Shown here: positions 43,418 to 53,636 of the stretch, piece after piece
How positions within the stretch are numbered: the first letter of the stretch is position 1
How the letters are laid out: every line of letters begins with the position of its first letter
DNA from: Azonexus sp. R2A61
GTDB lineage: Bacteria > Pseudomonadota > Gammaproteobacteria > Burkholderiales > Rhodocyclaceae
Assembly: GCF_021401135.1 (NCBI RefSeq)
Contig: NZ_JACBFO010000002.1
Span: 124,001-188,000, forward strand
Direction of reading: 5' to 3'
Length of the DNA stretch: 64,000 nucleotides
The notes under the pieces: model-generated
Databases searched by the model: none
Told to the model about the DNA's origin: nothing
Seen by the model: only the letters and a program-made list of their open reading frames with translations
Position numbers and translations under genes: made by a program

Positions 43418-45586
43418 TCAGTACTTGACGCGGGCGAAGTAGGTTTTCTCGGCGGCTTCCAGCGCCTGACGGATCGTCACGATGCCCTTTTCCTCAAGCA
43501 GCGGGACCATCTTCAGAAACACCTCGCCGGTGGCGATCGCATCTTCCAGCGCGTTATGTCGTGCATCGATGACGATACCCAGCCGCTCCAGAATCACATC
43601 CAGCTTGTGCGATTCCTGGTTCGGATGAATCACCGCCGAGAGCAGCAGCGTATCGAGCACCGGCTGCGTGAACCGGATGCCGGTCCGCTCTTCCTTGAGC
43701 TGCAGGAAGCGCATGTCGAACGCCGCGTTGTGGGCGATCAGCACGGTATCCTCGCAGAAGGCGTGAAACGCCGGCAGCACGATATCGATGTTCGGCTGAC
43801 CGCGCACCATGTCTTCGGTAATGCCGTGGATCGGGATCGATTCCGGGCGCAACGGCCGCTCCGGATCGACCAGCTGATTGAAGGTTTCCTGCTTGAGCAG
43901 GCGGTTGTTGACGATGCGGGCGGCACCGATCTGGATGATCTCGTCACCGTTGGAGGGCTCCAGCCCGGTCGTTTCGGTATCGAACACGGTGTAAACCAGT
44001 TCGGAGAGCTTGCGATCCAGATCGATCGTCTGGTCCTCGAAATTGAACAGGTCGAAATCGTAATACTCCGGACGACCGGTACTGCGCCGTTCCTCGGGCA
44101 GTTCGGCGGTCGGCGTCGCCACCGGCAACACGAACCGGAAGAAGGCGCGATGCGCCGCCTTTTCGCGCTGGTACCAGATTTCGCCGCCGTGCCGGTCGAT
44201 CACCTCGCGCAAGGTCAGCGACGAGGTCTCGCCATGCGCCTGCAGGCTCTCGCCTTCCCAGGTATAGAAGGTTTCGGAAGACATCGCCGGACCGGCCCAG
44301 ATCAGGTCCAGATACGCCAGTTTGCCGTCGTTGATGATGCGGAAGCGCAGTTCGCGCGGCGCGTAGTGATCCTGCAGGCGCGACGCCAGGAAGACCAGCG
44401 CGAAGACCAGCGAGAAGCTGTCGGCCTTGATCCATAAGGTATCGTCGATTTCCTCGGTCTTGGTCGGCAGGTGCAGGCGATCTTCGATGCGCCGCTGGGC
44501 GGCCGCCACGATGTCGATGGCCAGCACATCCTCCAGCGGCCAGCGCGACTTCATCGAATCGGCGAAGTCATGCATGGTCTGGTCGAGCTTGCGACTCATC
44601 CGCGACGCCTCGTCATCGACCACCTTGACGAAACGCTCGCGCAATTCGACATCCATGTCCGGGTAATCGATCAGGTTCGCCACTGCCGCCCGGATGCTGC
44701 CCAGCGCCGCCCGGCTGCCCTCGGTCAGATCGTGCAGGGCCTGGTCGCGGCGCGATTCCTCTTCAAGGCTGCGGGTAATGTTCTCGACCGTCAGCACGTA
44801 GCCGGACATCGCCGCCTCCTGCCCCTCCTCGCCGGCCGCCGCCAGCACCGGCACCATCTGGATGCGCAGCAGCTGGCCGCCGCGCGCGGTGGTGATGAAA
44901 TTGGCGATCGGCGTCTTGCCGGCCGCCAGCCGCTGACGGATCACCTCGCGCGAATGCTCGATCTGGTTCTTCTCCAGGATCGAGAAGATCGAACGCCCCA
45001 GGCCGATCAACGCACCGCCGGCCACCGAGGTCGGCCCCTGCGACAAGGCCTTGAACTGCAGTTTCGCCCGGTTGTTGTAAAGCAGGATGCGGCCATCCAG
45101 GTTGCAGACGACGACCGCCTGGGCCAGCTCCGACATCAACGCCGCGAGTCGATTCTTCTCTTCCTCGACCGAGGCCTTGGCTTCGGCGATCTGCGCTTCG
45201 ACATCGCTCATCAGCGCATCGCGCTGGGCGGCCAGATCGTTGGCCGCCTGGGCCAGTTGCTGGACTTCCGGCGGCCCCTCCTGCTTGACGCGGAAATTGC
45301 GGTTGGCGCCGAGCATCAGGCGCAACTGTTCGCCCATGCCGAGCAGGCCTTCGACGTACTGCTTGAACAGCTTGTGCAACACGAAGCAGCCGATGGTGAA
45401 ACCGAACAGCGTCATCGTCGTGCCAAGCGGCAGGCGCGACAGCAGGAGTTCGGTGAGCATCAGCCGCTCGCCCTCCTTCATGTCCACCCAGACCAGGAAC
45501 GAGGTGACGATGAACGGGCCGGTCATCAACAGGCCCAGGACGACGACGGCGATCAGAAAACGTGCTTTTGCCTTCATGGCGTTCAT
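43418..45586 (-). CDS. Membrane sensor fused to DnaQ-type 3'-5' exonuclease
   Basis: The 722-aa protein has two N-terminal membrane helices (about 9-32 and 55-75), a HAMP-like linker with coiled coil, and a PAS domain (about 155-280). A kinase-like dimerisation region follows in which the usual His is replaced (EGSRAALGSI instead of H-E-L-R-T-P-L), then an ATPase-like remnant. From about residue 530 there is an intact exonuclease domain: VFDTETTG, IAHNAAFDMRFL and ARHNALEDAIAT carry all four acidic residues and the His. It lies upstream of the cNMP/CBS gene, after the response regulator. Confidence 0.82.
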   Translation of the reverse strand: MNAMKAKARFLIAVVVLGLLMTGPFIVTSFLVWVDMKEGERLMLTELLLSRLPLGTTMTLFGFTIGCFVLHKLFKQYVEGLLGMGEQLRLMLGANRNFRVKQEGPPEVQQLAQAANDLAAQRDALMSDVEAQIAEAKASVEEEKNRLAALMSELAQAVVVCNLDGRILLYNNRAKLQFKALSQGPTSVAGGALIGLGRSIFSILEKNQIEHSREVIRQRLAAGKTPIANFITTARGGQLLRIQMVPVLAAAGEEGQEAAMSGYVLTVENITRSLEEESRRDQALHDLTEGSRAALGSIRAAVANLIDYPDMDVELRERFVKVVDDEASRMSRKLDQTMHDFADSMKSRWPLEDVLAIDIVAAAQRRIEDRLHLPTKTEEIDDTLWIKADSFSLVFALVFLASRLQDHYAPRELRFRIINDGKLAYLDLIWAGPAMSSETFYTWEGESLQAHGETSSLTLREVIDRHGGEIWYQREKAAHRAFFRFVLPVATPTAELPEERRSTGRPEYYDFDLFNFEDQTIDLDRKLSELVYTVFDTETTGLEPSNGDEIIQIGAARIVNNRLLKQETFNQLVDPERPLRPESIPIHGITEDMVRGQPNIDIVLPAFHAFCEDTVLIAHNAAFDMRFLQLKEERTGIRFTQPVLDTLLLSAVIHPNQESHKLDVILERLGIVIDARHNALEDAIATGEVFLKMVPLLEEKGIVTIRQALEAAEKTYFARVKY

Positions 45587-45634
45587 TCCGTACCGAAAAT
45601 TGCCGCAGCGGCGGCGTCGACCGCAGCAGGGAGC

Positions 45635-46003
45635 TCAGGCCAAGCCGAGCAGTTCCTTGACGCGGACAACCAGATCCTTCGTGGAAAACGGCTTGGTGAC
45701 GTAGGCGTCGGCTCCGATCGCCAGCCCTCGGGCAACCTCGGTATCGCGCCCCTTGGCCGTCAGCATGACGATTTTCAACGCGGCCTGGGCCGGGTCGGCA
45801 CGCAAGGCTTCGCACACTTCGAAACCGGACTTCTTCGGCATCATCACGTCGAGCAGGATCAGGTCGGGCGAGAACGCCGCCGCACGGCTCAGCGCCTCGT
45901 CGCCATCGGCGGCGACGGCGACCTCGAAACCTTCCTTCTTCATCAGGAACTCGAGCGAAATGACGATGTTGGGCTCGTCATCGACGATCAAAATCTTCTT
46001 CAT
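45635..46003 (-). CDS. Receiver-only response regulator
   Basis: This 122-aa CheY-like receiver has acidic pair DDE at residues 7-9, the phospho-acceptor Asp in LILLDVMMPKKSG near 53, Thr in MLTAKG and Lys in VTKPFS. It has no output domain. GGGAG precedes the ATG, and it lies 12 bp after the transporter-kinase, its likely partner. It may relay the signal to the exonuclease or nucleotidyltransferase neighbours rather than to DNA. Confidence 0.85.
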   Translation of the reverse strand: MKKILIVDDEPNIVISLEFLMKKEGFEVAVAADGDEALSRAAAFSPDLILLDVMMPKKSGFEVCEALRADPAQAALKIVMLTAKGRDTEVARGLAIGADAYVTKPFSTKDLVVRVKELLGLA

Positions 46004-46015
46004 GGTCTCCCCTGC

Positions 46016-48727
46016 TTATGCTTCCGGTGCCGGCAAGGGCACCGTGAATATGAAGGTGGCACCTGCGGTGGGCGCACTTTCGACCCACAGCTTACCACCA
46101 AAGTACTCGACGATCTGCCGGCTGATCGGCAAACCAAGACCGGTTCCCTGCGGCTTGTCGGTCATCGTGTTGCCGCCCTGGCGGAACTTCTCGAAAACCT
46201 GGCTGCACTCGGCGGGAGTCAGCCCGGGACCGTTGTCGGCCACCGTCACCCGCAGCGCGCCGTCGGCTTCCCCGACCGCCACACGGACCACGCCGCTGTC
46301 CGCCGCCACGAACTTGACCGCGTTCGACAACAGGTTGACCACCACCTGCATCAACCGGTCCCGATCAGCCTGCACCGGCGGCAGGGATTCGGCGATCTCG
46401 GCGTCGAGCCGAACCCCCTTGTCGCGGAACAACTGGCCGAGCGTTTCCATGGCGTCGCGCACAACGGCGCCGACATCGACCTCGCTGGTGGTCCATTCGG
46501 CCCGACCGGATTCCATCTTCGCCAGATCGAGGATCTGATTGATCAGACGGGTCAGCCGCTCGGTCTCGCCGACGATGATGCCAAGAAAGCGCTGGCGCTC
46601 CGCCAGCGCCAGGCGCGGATCGTCGTACAGCAATTCGGAAAAGGCCCGGATCGACGTCAGCGGCGTACGCAATTCATGCGTCACCGTGGAAATGAAGTCG
46701 TCCTTCATCCGGTCCAGTTCGCGCAAGCGCTCGTTGGCCGCCCGCAACTCCCCGGTGGCCGCTTCCAGCGCCCGCTGCTTGGTTTCCAGCTCCCGGCTGT
46801 AGGCGCGGACCTGGCTGGCTTCGTCGAGGATGTCGAGCACCTCGTCGAGCCCGAGATCCTCCTCGCGCGTCGCGTTGGCGACGATCAGCCGGGCACTGGC
46901 CGAACCGATCGCGGCCGCCAGTTCGCTCTCGGCAAAATGCACGAATGCGGCATCCGGCGGCAGTCGCCGCCAGTCGTCCAGGCCGCGCAAGCGCGCGTAA
47001 TGGATCAACTGCTGTTGCGCCCGCGCCGGCCCGAGGAAACGCTTGAGCAACTCGACCACTTCATCCAGCGAAGCCTTGCCGCGCCATAGATGCGCACCGG
47101 GCAAGCGCTCCGTCTGCCGGAAAACATCGACGAAGCGCTCGGCCTGGGCCAGTTCGACCGCATCCGGCGTCGTCGCCAGCGATACCGCGACATAGGCACC
47201 GAGGTTGGCCAGCAGGCTCCACCACAGGCAATGCGAGATTTCATCCAGTCCGGCCAAACCGAACAGGGCCTGAGCCTTCAGCCAGCCGATGCCGAACAAT
47301 CCGACCTCGACGAAACTGCCATCCATCCAGCCCGAACGGGCAAACGACGGCAGCAGCAAGGTGTAGGCCCAGACCGAGAAACCGGCCAGCAAGCCGGCCA
47401 GTGCACCGGCACGCGTTCCCTGCTTCCAGTACATGCCGCCGAACATCGCCGGCGCAAACTGGGCTACCGCGGCAAAGGAAATCAGGCCGATGCCGACCAG
47501 CGCATAGGCTTCGCCGGCGGCGCGGAAGTAGACGTAGCCGAGCAGCAAAATGCCGACGATGGCCGTGCGGCGGATGGCAATCAGCACGCCCGACAGGTCC
47601 GCCGCTTTTCTGCGTTTCAGCCAGGTCGACCGCAACAGCAGCGGCATCGCCAGATCGTTGCAGATCATCGTGGACAAGGCGATGGTTTCGACGATCACCA
47701 TGCCCGTCGCTGCCGACAATCCGCCGATGAAGGCGAACAGCACCAGTGCGTCGGCACCGTGCGCCAGCGGCAGGCTGAGCACGAAACTGTCGGGATCGGT
47801 CGTCCCGGCCGGAAAATGAATCAGCCCGGCGAGCGCCAGGGGCAATACGAACAGGTTGATCAGCAGCAGGTACAACGGAAACAGCCAGACGGCGCGTTTC
47901 AGATGCGATTCGTCGACGTTCTCGACGACGATGATCTGGAACTGCCGCGGCAGGAACAGGATGGCAAACCCGGACAGCACCAGCAAGGCCATCCAGTTGC
48001 CCGACCGGGCGCTGTCCGGATCGAGCAGACGGGCGAATTCCGGGTGCCCGGCCACCCGACTGAACAAATCGCCGAAACCGTCGTAGATGCCGTAGGTGAC
48101 GAAGACTCCGACCGCCAGGAAAGCCAGCAGCTTGACCACCGATTCGACGGCAATCGCCGCCACCATCCCCTCGTGACGCTCGGTGGCATCGAGATGGCGT
48201 GTCCCGAAAAGAATCGTGAACAAGGCCAGCACGCCGGCGACCAGCAAGGTCGAATCCATGCCGAGCAGGCGCACCGAATGCTCGGACTGTCCGAAAACCA
48301 TGTCCAGCCCGGCCGCCACGGCTTTCAATTGCAGCGCGATGTAGGGCACGATGCCGATCACCGCGATCACCGTCACCAACCCGGCCAGTTGCTGGCTCTT
48401 GCCGTAACGCGCCGCAATGAAATCGGCGATCGAGGTGATCCGCTGCGCCTTGGCAATACGGATCATTTTGATCACCACGCCGACGCACATCAGCATCAAG
48501 GTCGGCCCGAGATAGATGGTCAGAAAGGAAAGCCCGCCCGAGGTCGCCCGCCCGACACTGCCGAAAAACGTCCATGAAGTGCAGTAGACCGCAAGCGACA
48601 GCGAATAGACGTTGGCGGTGATGATCGAGCGCCCGGCATCGGCCCGCGCATCCCCCCAGCGCGCAACGGCGAACAGCAGGCCGAAATAAGCCATGGTGAC
48701 CAGCGCGACGACGAAGCCGGAAAGCAT
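46016..48727 (-). CDS. crbS: SLC5 transporter-histidine kinase fusion (CrbS/CbrA-like)
   Basis: The 903-aa protein has an N-terminal sodium/solute symporter domain of about 12-13 helices (1-510), a STAC domain (about 540-640, AAAIGSASARLIVA), a coiled coil, phospho-acceptor His in VTHELRTPLTSI near 685, and an ATPase domain (LLSNAVKF, DNGPGLT, GTGLGLPI). This is the architecture of CrbS, which controls acs in the acetate switch, and of CbrA. Proximity to acs and an acetate-type symporter favours CrbS. Its ATG abuts the stop of the upstream 64-aa gene. Confidence 0.85.
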   Translation of the reverse strand: MLSGFVVALVTMAYFGLLFAVARWGDARADAGRSIITANVYSLSLAVYCTSWTFFGSVGRATSGGLSFLTIYLGPTLMLMCVGVVIKMIRIAKAQRITSIADFIAARYGKSQQLAGLVTVIAVIGIVPYIALQLKAVAAGLDMVFGQSEHSVRLLGMDSTLLVAGVLALFTILFGTRHLDATERHEGMVAAIAVESVVKLLAFLAVGVFVTYGIYDGFGDLFSRVAGHPEFARLLDPDSARSGNWMALLVLSGFAILFLPRQFQIIVVENVDESHLKRAVWLFPLYLLLINLFVLPLALAGLIHFPAGTTDPDSFVLSLPLAHGADALVLFAFIGGLSAATGMVIVETIALSTMICNDLAMPLLLRSTWLKRRKAADLSGVLIAIRRTAIVGILLLGYVYFRAAGEAYALVGIGLISFAAVAQFAPAMFGGMYWKQGTRAGALAGLLAGFSVWAYTLLLPSFARSGWMDGSFVEVGLFGIGWLKAQALFGLAGLDEISHCLWWSLLANLGAYVAVSLATTPDAVELAQAERFVDVFRQTERLPGAHLWRGKASLDEVVELLKRFLGPARAQQQLIHYARLRGLDDWRRLPPDAAFVHFAESELAAAIGSASARLIVANATREEDLGLDEVLDILDEASQVRAYSRELETKQRALEAATGELRAANERLRELDRMKDDFISTVTHELRTPLTSIRAFSELLYDDPRLALAERQRFLGIIVGETERLTRLINQILDLAKMESGRAEWTTSEVDVGAVVRDAMETLGQLFRDKGVRLDAEIAESLPPVQADRDRLMQVVVNLLSNAVKFVAADSGVVRVAVGEADGALRVTVADNGPGLTPAECSQVFEKFRQGGNTMTDKPQGTGLGLPISRQIVEYFGGKLWVESAPTAGATFIFTVPLPAPEA

Positions 48728-48922
48728 CTAGCGGCCCCGCCCTTCGGCAATCCAGGCAGCCAGGCCGATCAGCCCGGCCCATACGGCAAACAGATAGACA
48801 AAGCCGGCCGGCCAGCCCAACCACTCACCCTGCGCCAGGCCGAGGATGGGAAAGCCCAGCAGCGGCAGGCCGCACAGCGCCAGGGCCCCCAGCCGCTGCC
48901 GGGAACGGCTGCCGCGCCTCAT
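48728..48922 (-). CDS. Small two-helix membrane protein upstream of CrbS-like kinase
   Basis: The 64-aa protein has a basic N-terminus (MRRGSRSRQR) and two helices (about 11-28 and 35-58). Its start overlaps the stop of a 36-aa frame (ATGA), and its stop touches the kinase start codon. This tight packing suggests translational coupling and a joint role with the transporter-kinase. The family is not recognised. Confidence 0.65.
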   Translation of the reverse strand: MRRGSRSRQRLGALALCGLPLLGFPILGLAQGEWLGWPAGFVYLFAVWAGLIGLAAWIAEGRGR

Positions 48923-49029
48923 GGCACACCGCGCAAAATAAAAACGGTCGACACGCCAAGCGTGCCGACCGTTCCGGGCATGCGGTACCTTGCGACCACA
49001 TTTCGGGTCACCTTCTTATGGGCGACCAT
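48919..49029 (-). CDS. 36-aa small protein with strong ribosome site
   Basis: ATG 49029 has AGGAGGAG just upstream, the best ribosome site in the neighbourhood. The basic peptide MVAHKKVTRNVVARYR is followed by a Gly/Val-rich hydrophobic end. It overlaps the 64-aa gene by ATGA. It could be a functional microprotein or a leader peptide coupling translation of the kinase operon. No family is recognised. Confidence 0.5.
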   Translation of the reverse strand: MVAHKKVTRNVVARYRMPGTVGTLGVSTVFILRGVP

Positions 49030-49133
49030 CGTCTCCTCCTGCCCTGTTATAACCTGACCGCGGCGAGGCAAGCGCACCGCGGGATGGTTGCCGGTCCGGG
49101 TTCCGCCCAGGGGCAAAACCCGGCGCAACGCCG

Positions 49134-51098
49134 TTAGCCCTTCAACTGCTCGAGAATCGCCGGGTTTTCCAGCGTCGAGGTGTCCTGCGTCAGTTCCTCG
49201 CCCTTGGCCAGGCCACGCAGCAGACGCCGCATGATCTTGCCGGAGCGGGTCTTCGGCAGGTTGTCGCCGAACCGGATGTCCTTCGGCTTGGCGATCGGGC
49301 CGATTTCCTTGCCAACCCAGTCGGCCAGTTCCTTGACCAGCTTCTTGGTGGCTTCCGGATCGGTCGGGCGGGCACCCTTCAACACCACGAAGGCGACAAT
49401 GGCTTCACCGGTCAGATCGTCCGGACGGCCGACGACGGCAGCCTCGGCGACCAGCGGATTGGCGACCAGCGCGGATTCGATTTCCATCGTGCCCATGCGG
49501 TGACCGGAAACGTTCAGCACATCGTCGATACGGCCGGTGATGGTGAAGTAGCCGGTATCCTTGTCGCGGATCGCGCCGTCGCCCGCCAGGTACAGCTTGC
49601 CCTGGAAGTCGGCCGGGAAGTAGGACTTCACGAAACGGTCGTTGTCGTTCCAGATCGTGCGGATCATCGACGGCCACGGCTTCTTGCAGACCAGGATGCC
49701 GCCCTGGCCCCACGGCAATTCGGCACCGGTCTCATCGACCACGGCGAACTGGATGCCCGGGAAGGGCAGCGTGCAGGAGCCCGGCACCAACGGCGTCGCA
49801 CCCGGCAGCGGGGTGATCATGTGACCACCGGTTTCGGTCTGCCAGAAGGTGTCGACGATCGGGCACTTGCCACCGCCGACGTTGTGGTAGTACCACTCCC
49901 AGGCCGCCGGGTTGATCGGCTCGCCGACCGAACCCAGGATACGCAGCGACGACAGGTTGTAGCTCTTCGGATGCACGGCTTCGTTGGCATCAGCCGCCTT
50001 GATCAGCGAGCGGATGGCGGTCGGCGCGGTATAGAAGATGGTGGCCTTGTGATCCTGGATCATCTTCCAGAAGCGGCCGGCGTCCGGGTAGGTCGGCACG
50101 CCTTCGAAGACGATCTCGGTGGCGCCGCAGGCGAGCGGGCCGTAGGCGATGTAGGTGTGGCCGGTGACCCAGCCGATGTCGGCGGTACACCAGAAAACGT
50201 CGCTGTCCTTGATGTCGAAGGTGTACTTCATCGTCAGGATCGCGTGCAGCAGGTAGCCGCCGGTCGAATGCTGGACGCCCTTCGGCTTGCCGGTCGAACC
50301 CGAGGTGTAGAGCAGGAACAGCGGATGTTCGGCATCGACCCATTCCGGCTCGCAGGTATCGGCCTGAGCGGCCAGACCGTCATGCAGCCATTCGTCGCGT
50401 CCGGCGACCATGGTGACGTCCATGCCGGTACGCTTGAAGACGACGACACCCTTCAGCGTGTCGCAACCGCCCATCGACAGTGCCTCGTCGGCGATGGCCT
50501 TGAGCGGCAGCGCCTTGCCACCACGGAACTGGCCGTCGGAGGTGATCAGCAGGACGGCGCCGGCATCATTGATGCGGTCGCGCAATGCCTGGGCCGAGAA
50601 ACCGCCGAACACGATCGAGTGGGTGGCGCCGATGCGGGCGCAGGCCTGCATGGCGACGACGCCTTCGATGGTCATCGGCATGTAGATGACGACACGGTCA
50701 CCCTTCTTGACGCCCTTGGCCTTGAGCAGGTTGGCCATCTTGCAGACCTTGCTCAGCAGTTCCTTGTAGGTGACCCGGGTCACGTCGCCGTTATCGGCTT
50801 CGAAGATGATGGCGACCTTGTCGCCCTTGCCGGCTTCGACCTGACGGTCGAGGCAGTTGTAGGAAACGTTCAGTTTGCCGTCGGCAAACCACTTGTAGAA
50901 CGGGGCGTTCGACTCGTCAAGCACCTGGTTGAACGGCTGCTTCCAGGTAATCAGTTCGCGGGCATGCTTGGCCCAGAAACCTTCGTAGTCGTTTTCAGCT
51001 TCCGCGCACAGAGCCTTGTAGGCTTCCATTCCGGAAACCGCCGCATTCTTGACGGTCTCTTCGGACGGGTAATAGAACTGCACGGACTCATTCGACAT
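49134..51098 (-). CDS. acs: Acetyl-CoA synthetase
   Basis: It activates acetate with ATP and CoA to acetyl-CoA in the cytoplasm. ATG 51098 has GAGGAG upstream; the longer frame adds only 9 residues. The 654 aa match the family. It has the A3 motif [15 protein letters not shown], the WQTETGGH block and the C-terminal [10 protein letters not shown] with the Lys that is acetylated to shut the enzyme off. It is divergent from the yqhA-like gene over 263 bp. The nearby CrbS-like kinase is a likely regulator. Confidence 0.96.
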   Translation of the reverse strand: MSNESVQFYYPSEETVKNAAVSGMEAYKALCAEAENDYEGFWAKHARELITWKQPFNQVLDESNAPFYKWFADGKLNVSYNCLDRQVEAGKGDKVAIIFEADNGDVTRVTYKELLSKVCKMANLLKAKGVKKGDRVVIYMPMTIEGVVAMQACARIGATHSIVFGGFSAQALRDRINDAGAVLLITSDGQFRGGKALPLKAIADEALSMGGCDTLKGVVVFKRTGMDVTMVAGRDEWLHDGLAAQADTCEPEWVDAEHPLFLLYTSGSTGKPKGVQHSTGGYLLHAILTMKYTFDIKDSDVFWCTADIGWVTGHTYIAYGPLACGATEIVFEGVPTYPDAGRFWKMIQDHKATIFYTAPTAIRSLIKAADANEAVHPKSYNLSSLRILGSVGEPINPAAWEWYYHNVGGGKCPIVDTFWQTETGGHMITPLPGATPLVPGSCTLPFPGIQFAVVDETGAELPWGQGGILVCKKPWPSMIRTIWNDNDRFVKSYFPADFQGKLYLAGDGAIRDKDTGYFTITGRIDDVLNVSGHRMGTMEIESALVANPLVAEAAVVGRPDDLTGEAIVAFVVLKGARPTDPEATKKLVKELADWVGKEIGPIAKPKDIRFGDNLPKTRSGKIMRRLLRGLAKGEELTQDTSTLENPAILEQLKG

Positions 51099-51361
51099 AT
51101 TTTTCTCCTCTGCGGTACTTCGCAATTATGTTGAAACAACCGATCGGATCTCGGGGTCTCCCCCCCGGGATGTAATTAAAGCCGTACACGCTGTGGTCGC
51201 TTGCGACGACGAAAAGGCAGCGTCGAGGCGGCATTACACGACGATAATCTTACAAACCCCTTACGAAATCACGCTGCGGCGCAGCATTCCGGCGATTCCG
51301 GCAGGTGGACCGCAGCATGTTAAACTTCGCCCCCCCACAGCATGCCGCCCCGACATTCATA

Positions 51362-51898
51362 ATGAACAAAGCCGTCAGACATCTCGAAAATTTCATTTTC
51401 GCCAGCCGCTGGATCCAGGCCCCGCTGTATATCGGCCTGATCGTCGCCCAGGTGGTGTATTGCTGGCTGTTCATGGTCGAACTGAGCCATCTGGTACATA
51501 ACGCCTTCGACAGTGCGCACTTCAGCGAGACCGAGGTGATGCTGGTCGTACTCGGCCTGATCGACGTGGTGATGATCGCCAACCTGCTCGTCATGGTGAT
51601 TGTCGGCGGCTACGAAACCTTTGTCTCGCGCCTCGACCTGGAAGGCCACCCCGACCAGCCGGAATGGCTGTCGCACGTCAATGCCGGCGTGCTGAAGATC
51701 AAGCTGTCGACGGCCATCATCGGCATTTCGTCGATTCATCTGCTGAAGAGCTTCATCAATGCCGCCAACCTGACCGAGCACACGCTGATGTGGCAGGTCA
51801 TCATCCATCTCGTATTCCTGGTTTCCGCGCTGGCCATGGCCCTGGTCGACAAGACCATGACCCAGACGCTCGCCCTGCAACATCAAAAACACCACTAA
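51362..51898 (+). CDS. YqhA family (TIGR00645) membrane protein
   Basis: Start ATG 51362 ([17 protein letters not shown]) matches the family start; the longer frame is ignored. The 178 aa have four membrane helices (about 20-42, 58-85, 115-130 and 145-165) and the [12 protein letters not shown] loop. This is a conserved inner-membrane family of unknown function. It lies 15 bp upstream of the fumarase gene, so they are probably co-transcribed. Confidence 0.85.
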   Translation: MNKAVRHLENFIFASRWIQAPLYIGLIVAQVVYCWLFMVELSHLVHNAFDSAHFSETEVMLVVLGLIDVVMIANLLVMVIVGGYETFVSRLDLEGHPDQPEWLSHVNAGVLKIKLSTAIIGISSIHLLKSFINAANLTEHTLMWQVIIHLVFLVSALAMALVDKTMTQTLALQHQKHH

Positions 51899-51913
51899 GA
51901 ACGGAGTTCTTGC

Positions 51914-53446
51914 ATGACCGCCATCAAACAGGAAGACCTCATCCAGTCCGTCGCCGATGCGTTCCAGTACATCAGCTACTACCACCCGCTCGATTACATC
52001 AAGGCCCTCGGTGAGGCCTACGAGCGCGAGGAAGCGCCCGCGGCCAAGGACGCCATCGCCCAGATCCTGACCAACTCGCGCATGGCCGCCGAAGGCCATC
52101 GCCCGATCTGCCAGGACACCGGTATCGGCATGGTCTTCATCAAGGTCGGCATGCAGGTCACCTGGCCGGATGCGACGATGAGCATCCAGGAAATGATCAA
52201 CGAGGGTGTCCGTCGCGCCTACGCCAACCCGGACAACCCGCTGCGCGCTTCCGTGCTGGCCGACCCGGCCGGCGCCCGCAAGAACACCAAGGACAACACC
52301 CCGGCCGTGGTGCATTTCGAGATCGTCGAAGGCCATCACGTCGAAGTGATCTGCGCGGCCAAGGGCGGCGGCTCGGAAGCCAAGTCCAAGTTCGCCATGC
52401 TCAACCCGTCCGACGACCTGGTCGACTGGGTCCTCAAGAAGATCCCGGAAATGGGCGCCGGCTGGTGTCCGCCCGGCATCATCGGCATCGGCATCGGCGG
52501 CACGCCGGAAAAGGCCATGCTGCTGGCCAAGGAATCGATCATGGCGCCGGTGGACATCCATGAACTGAAGGCCAAGGCCGCCTCCGGTGCAACGCTGACC
52601 CGCGCCGAGGAACTGCGCCTCGAACTGCACGAGAAGATCAACGCGCTGGGCGTCGGCGCCCAGGGCCTGGGCGGCCTGACCACCGTGCTCGACGTCAAGG
52701 TGCTCGACTACCCCTGCCACGCTGCCAACCTGCCGGTTGCCCTGGTCCCGAACTGCGCCGCCACCCGTCACACGCACTTCCATCTGGACGGTTCCGGCCC
52801 CGCCAAAATCGAACCGCCGAAGCTGGAAGACTGGCCGGCCGTGACCTGGACGCCGGACGTCAAGTCGGCGACCCGCGTCAATCTCGACACCCTGACCAAG
52901 GAAGAAGTCGCCTCCTGGAAGGTCGGCCAGAAGCTGCTGCTCAACGGCAAGATGCTGACCGGCCGCGACGCTGCGCACAAGCGCATCACCGACATGCTGG
53001 CCAAGGGCGAAAAGCTGCCGGTCGACTTCACCAACCGCATCATCTACTACGTCGGCCCGGTTGACCCGGTGCGCGACGAAGTCGTCGGCCCGGCCGGCCC
53101 GACCACGGCCACGCGCATGGACAAGTTCACGCGCGCCATGCTCGAACAGACCGGCCTGATCTCCATGGTCGGCAAGTCCGAGCGCGGCCCCACGGCCATC
53201 GCGGCGATCAAGGACAACCAGTCGGCCTACCTGATGGCCGTCGGCGGGGCCGCCTACCTGGTCGCCAAGGCGATCAAGTCGGCCAAGGTCGTCGGCTTCG
53301 CCGACCTCGGCATGGAAGCCATCTACGAGTTCGACGTGCAGGACATGCCGGTGACGGTGGCCGTCGATTCGACCGGCGCCAACGTGCACGAAAGCGGCCC
53401 GAAGGAATGGCAGGTCAAGATCGGCAAGATCCCGGTCAAGGCCTGA
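51914..53446 (+). CDS. fumA: Fumarate hydratase class I (4Fe-4S)
   Basis: This TCA-cycle enzyme interconverts fumarate and malate. The 510 aa match the single-chain class I type with fused alpha and beta parts. Three Fe-S ligand cysteines are visible in RPICQDTGIG, YPCHAANLP and VPNCAATRH. The C-terminal beta part has YYVGPVDP and GPTTATRMD. AACGGAG precedes the ATG. A strong terminator follows. Oxygen-labile class I enzymes are common in betaproteobacteria. Confidence 0.95.
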   Translation: MTAIKQEDLIQSVADAFQYISYYHPLDYIKALGEAYEREEAPAAKDAIAQILTNSRMAAEGHRPICQDTGIGMVFIKVGMQVTWPDATMSIQEMINEGVRRAYANPDNPLRASVLADPAGARKNTKDNTPAVVHFEIVEGHHVEVICAAKGGGSEAKSKFAMLNPSDDLVDWVLKKIPEMGAGWCPPGIIGIGIGGTPEKAMLLAKESIMAPVDIHELKAKAASGATLTRAEELRLELHEKINALGVGAQGLGGLTTVLDVKVLDYPCHAANLPVALVPNCAATRHTHFHLDGSGPAKIEPPKLEDWPAVTWTPDVKSATRVNLDTLTKEEVASWKVGQKLLLNGKMLTGRDAAHKRITDMLAKGEKLPVDFTNRIIYYVGPVDPVRDEVVGPAGPTTATRMDKFTRAMLEQTGLISMVGKSERGPTAIAAIKDNQSAYLMAVGGAAYLVAKAIKSAKVVGFADLGMEAIYEFDVQDMPVTVAVDSTGANVHESGPKEWQVKIGKIPVKA

Positions 53447-53463
53447 TCCGGCCAACTCAGCCA

Positions 53464-53487
53464 AAGCCGCCTGCGGGCGGCTTTTTT
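53464..53487 (+). terminator. Rho-independent terminator after fumarase
   Basis: AAGCCGCC pairs with GGCGGCTT (8-bp stem, TGCG tetraloop), followed by six T residues. It lies 18 bp after the fumarase stop. Confidence 0.92.
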
Positions 53488-53515
53488 ATTGCCCGGCGTT
53501 GCCGCTGTCGATCGA

Positions 53516-53530
53516 TGTTGCAATGCAACA
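53516..53530. promoter_or_regulatory. 15-bp palindrome TGTTGCA-A-TGCAACA upstream of degP
   Basis: This perfect dyad with one central base lies about 107 bp before the protease start codon. It fits a dimeric repressor or activator site. The regulator is unknown. Confidence 0.45.
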
Positions 53531-53636
53531 AAAATCGCCGAAAAAAATTGTCACAAATCGTCGCACAAGCGCTAATGGAATTTTTCCCGGGCGACGCCAT
53601 ATTTGCCGGCATGCACTTTTTCCACAGGAGGTCCGC

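Noticed and set aside
44471..47089. 872-codon plus-strand frame
   Set aside because: Antisense across three real minus-strand genes; typical GC-rich shadow.
51320..53464. 714-codon minus-strand frame
   Set aside because: Antisense to the YqhA-family and fumarase genes.
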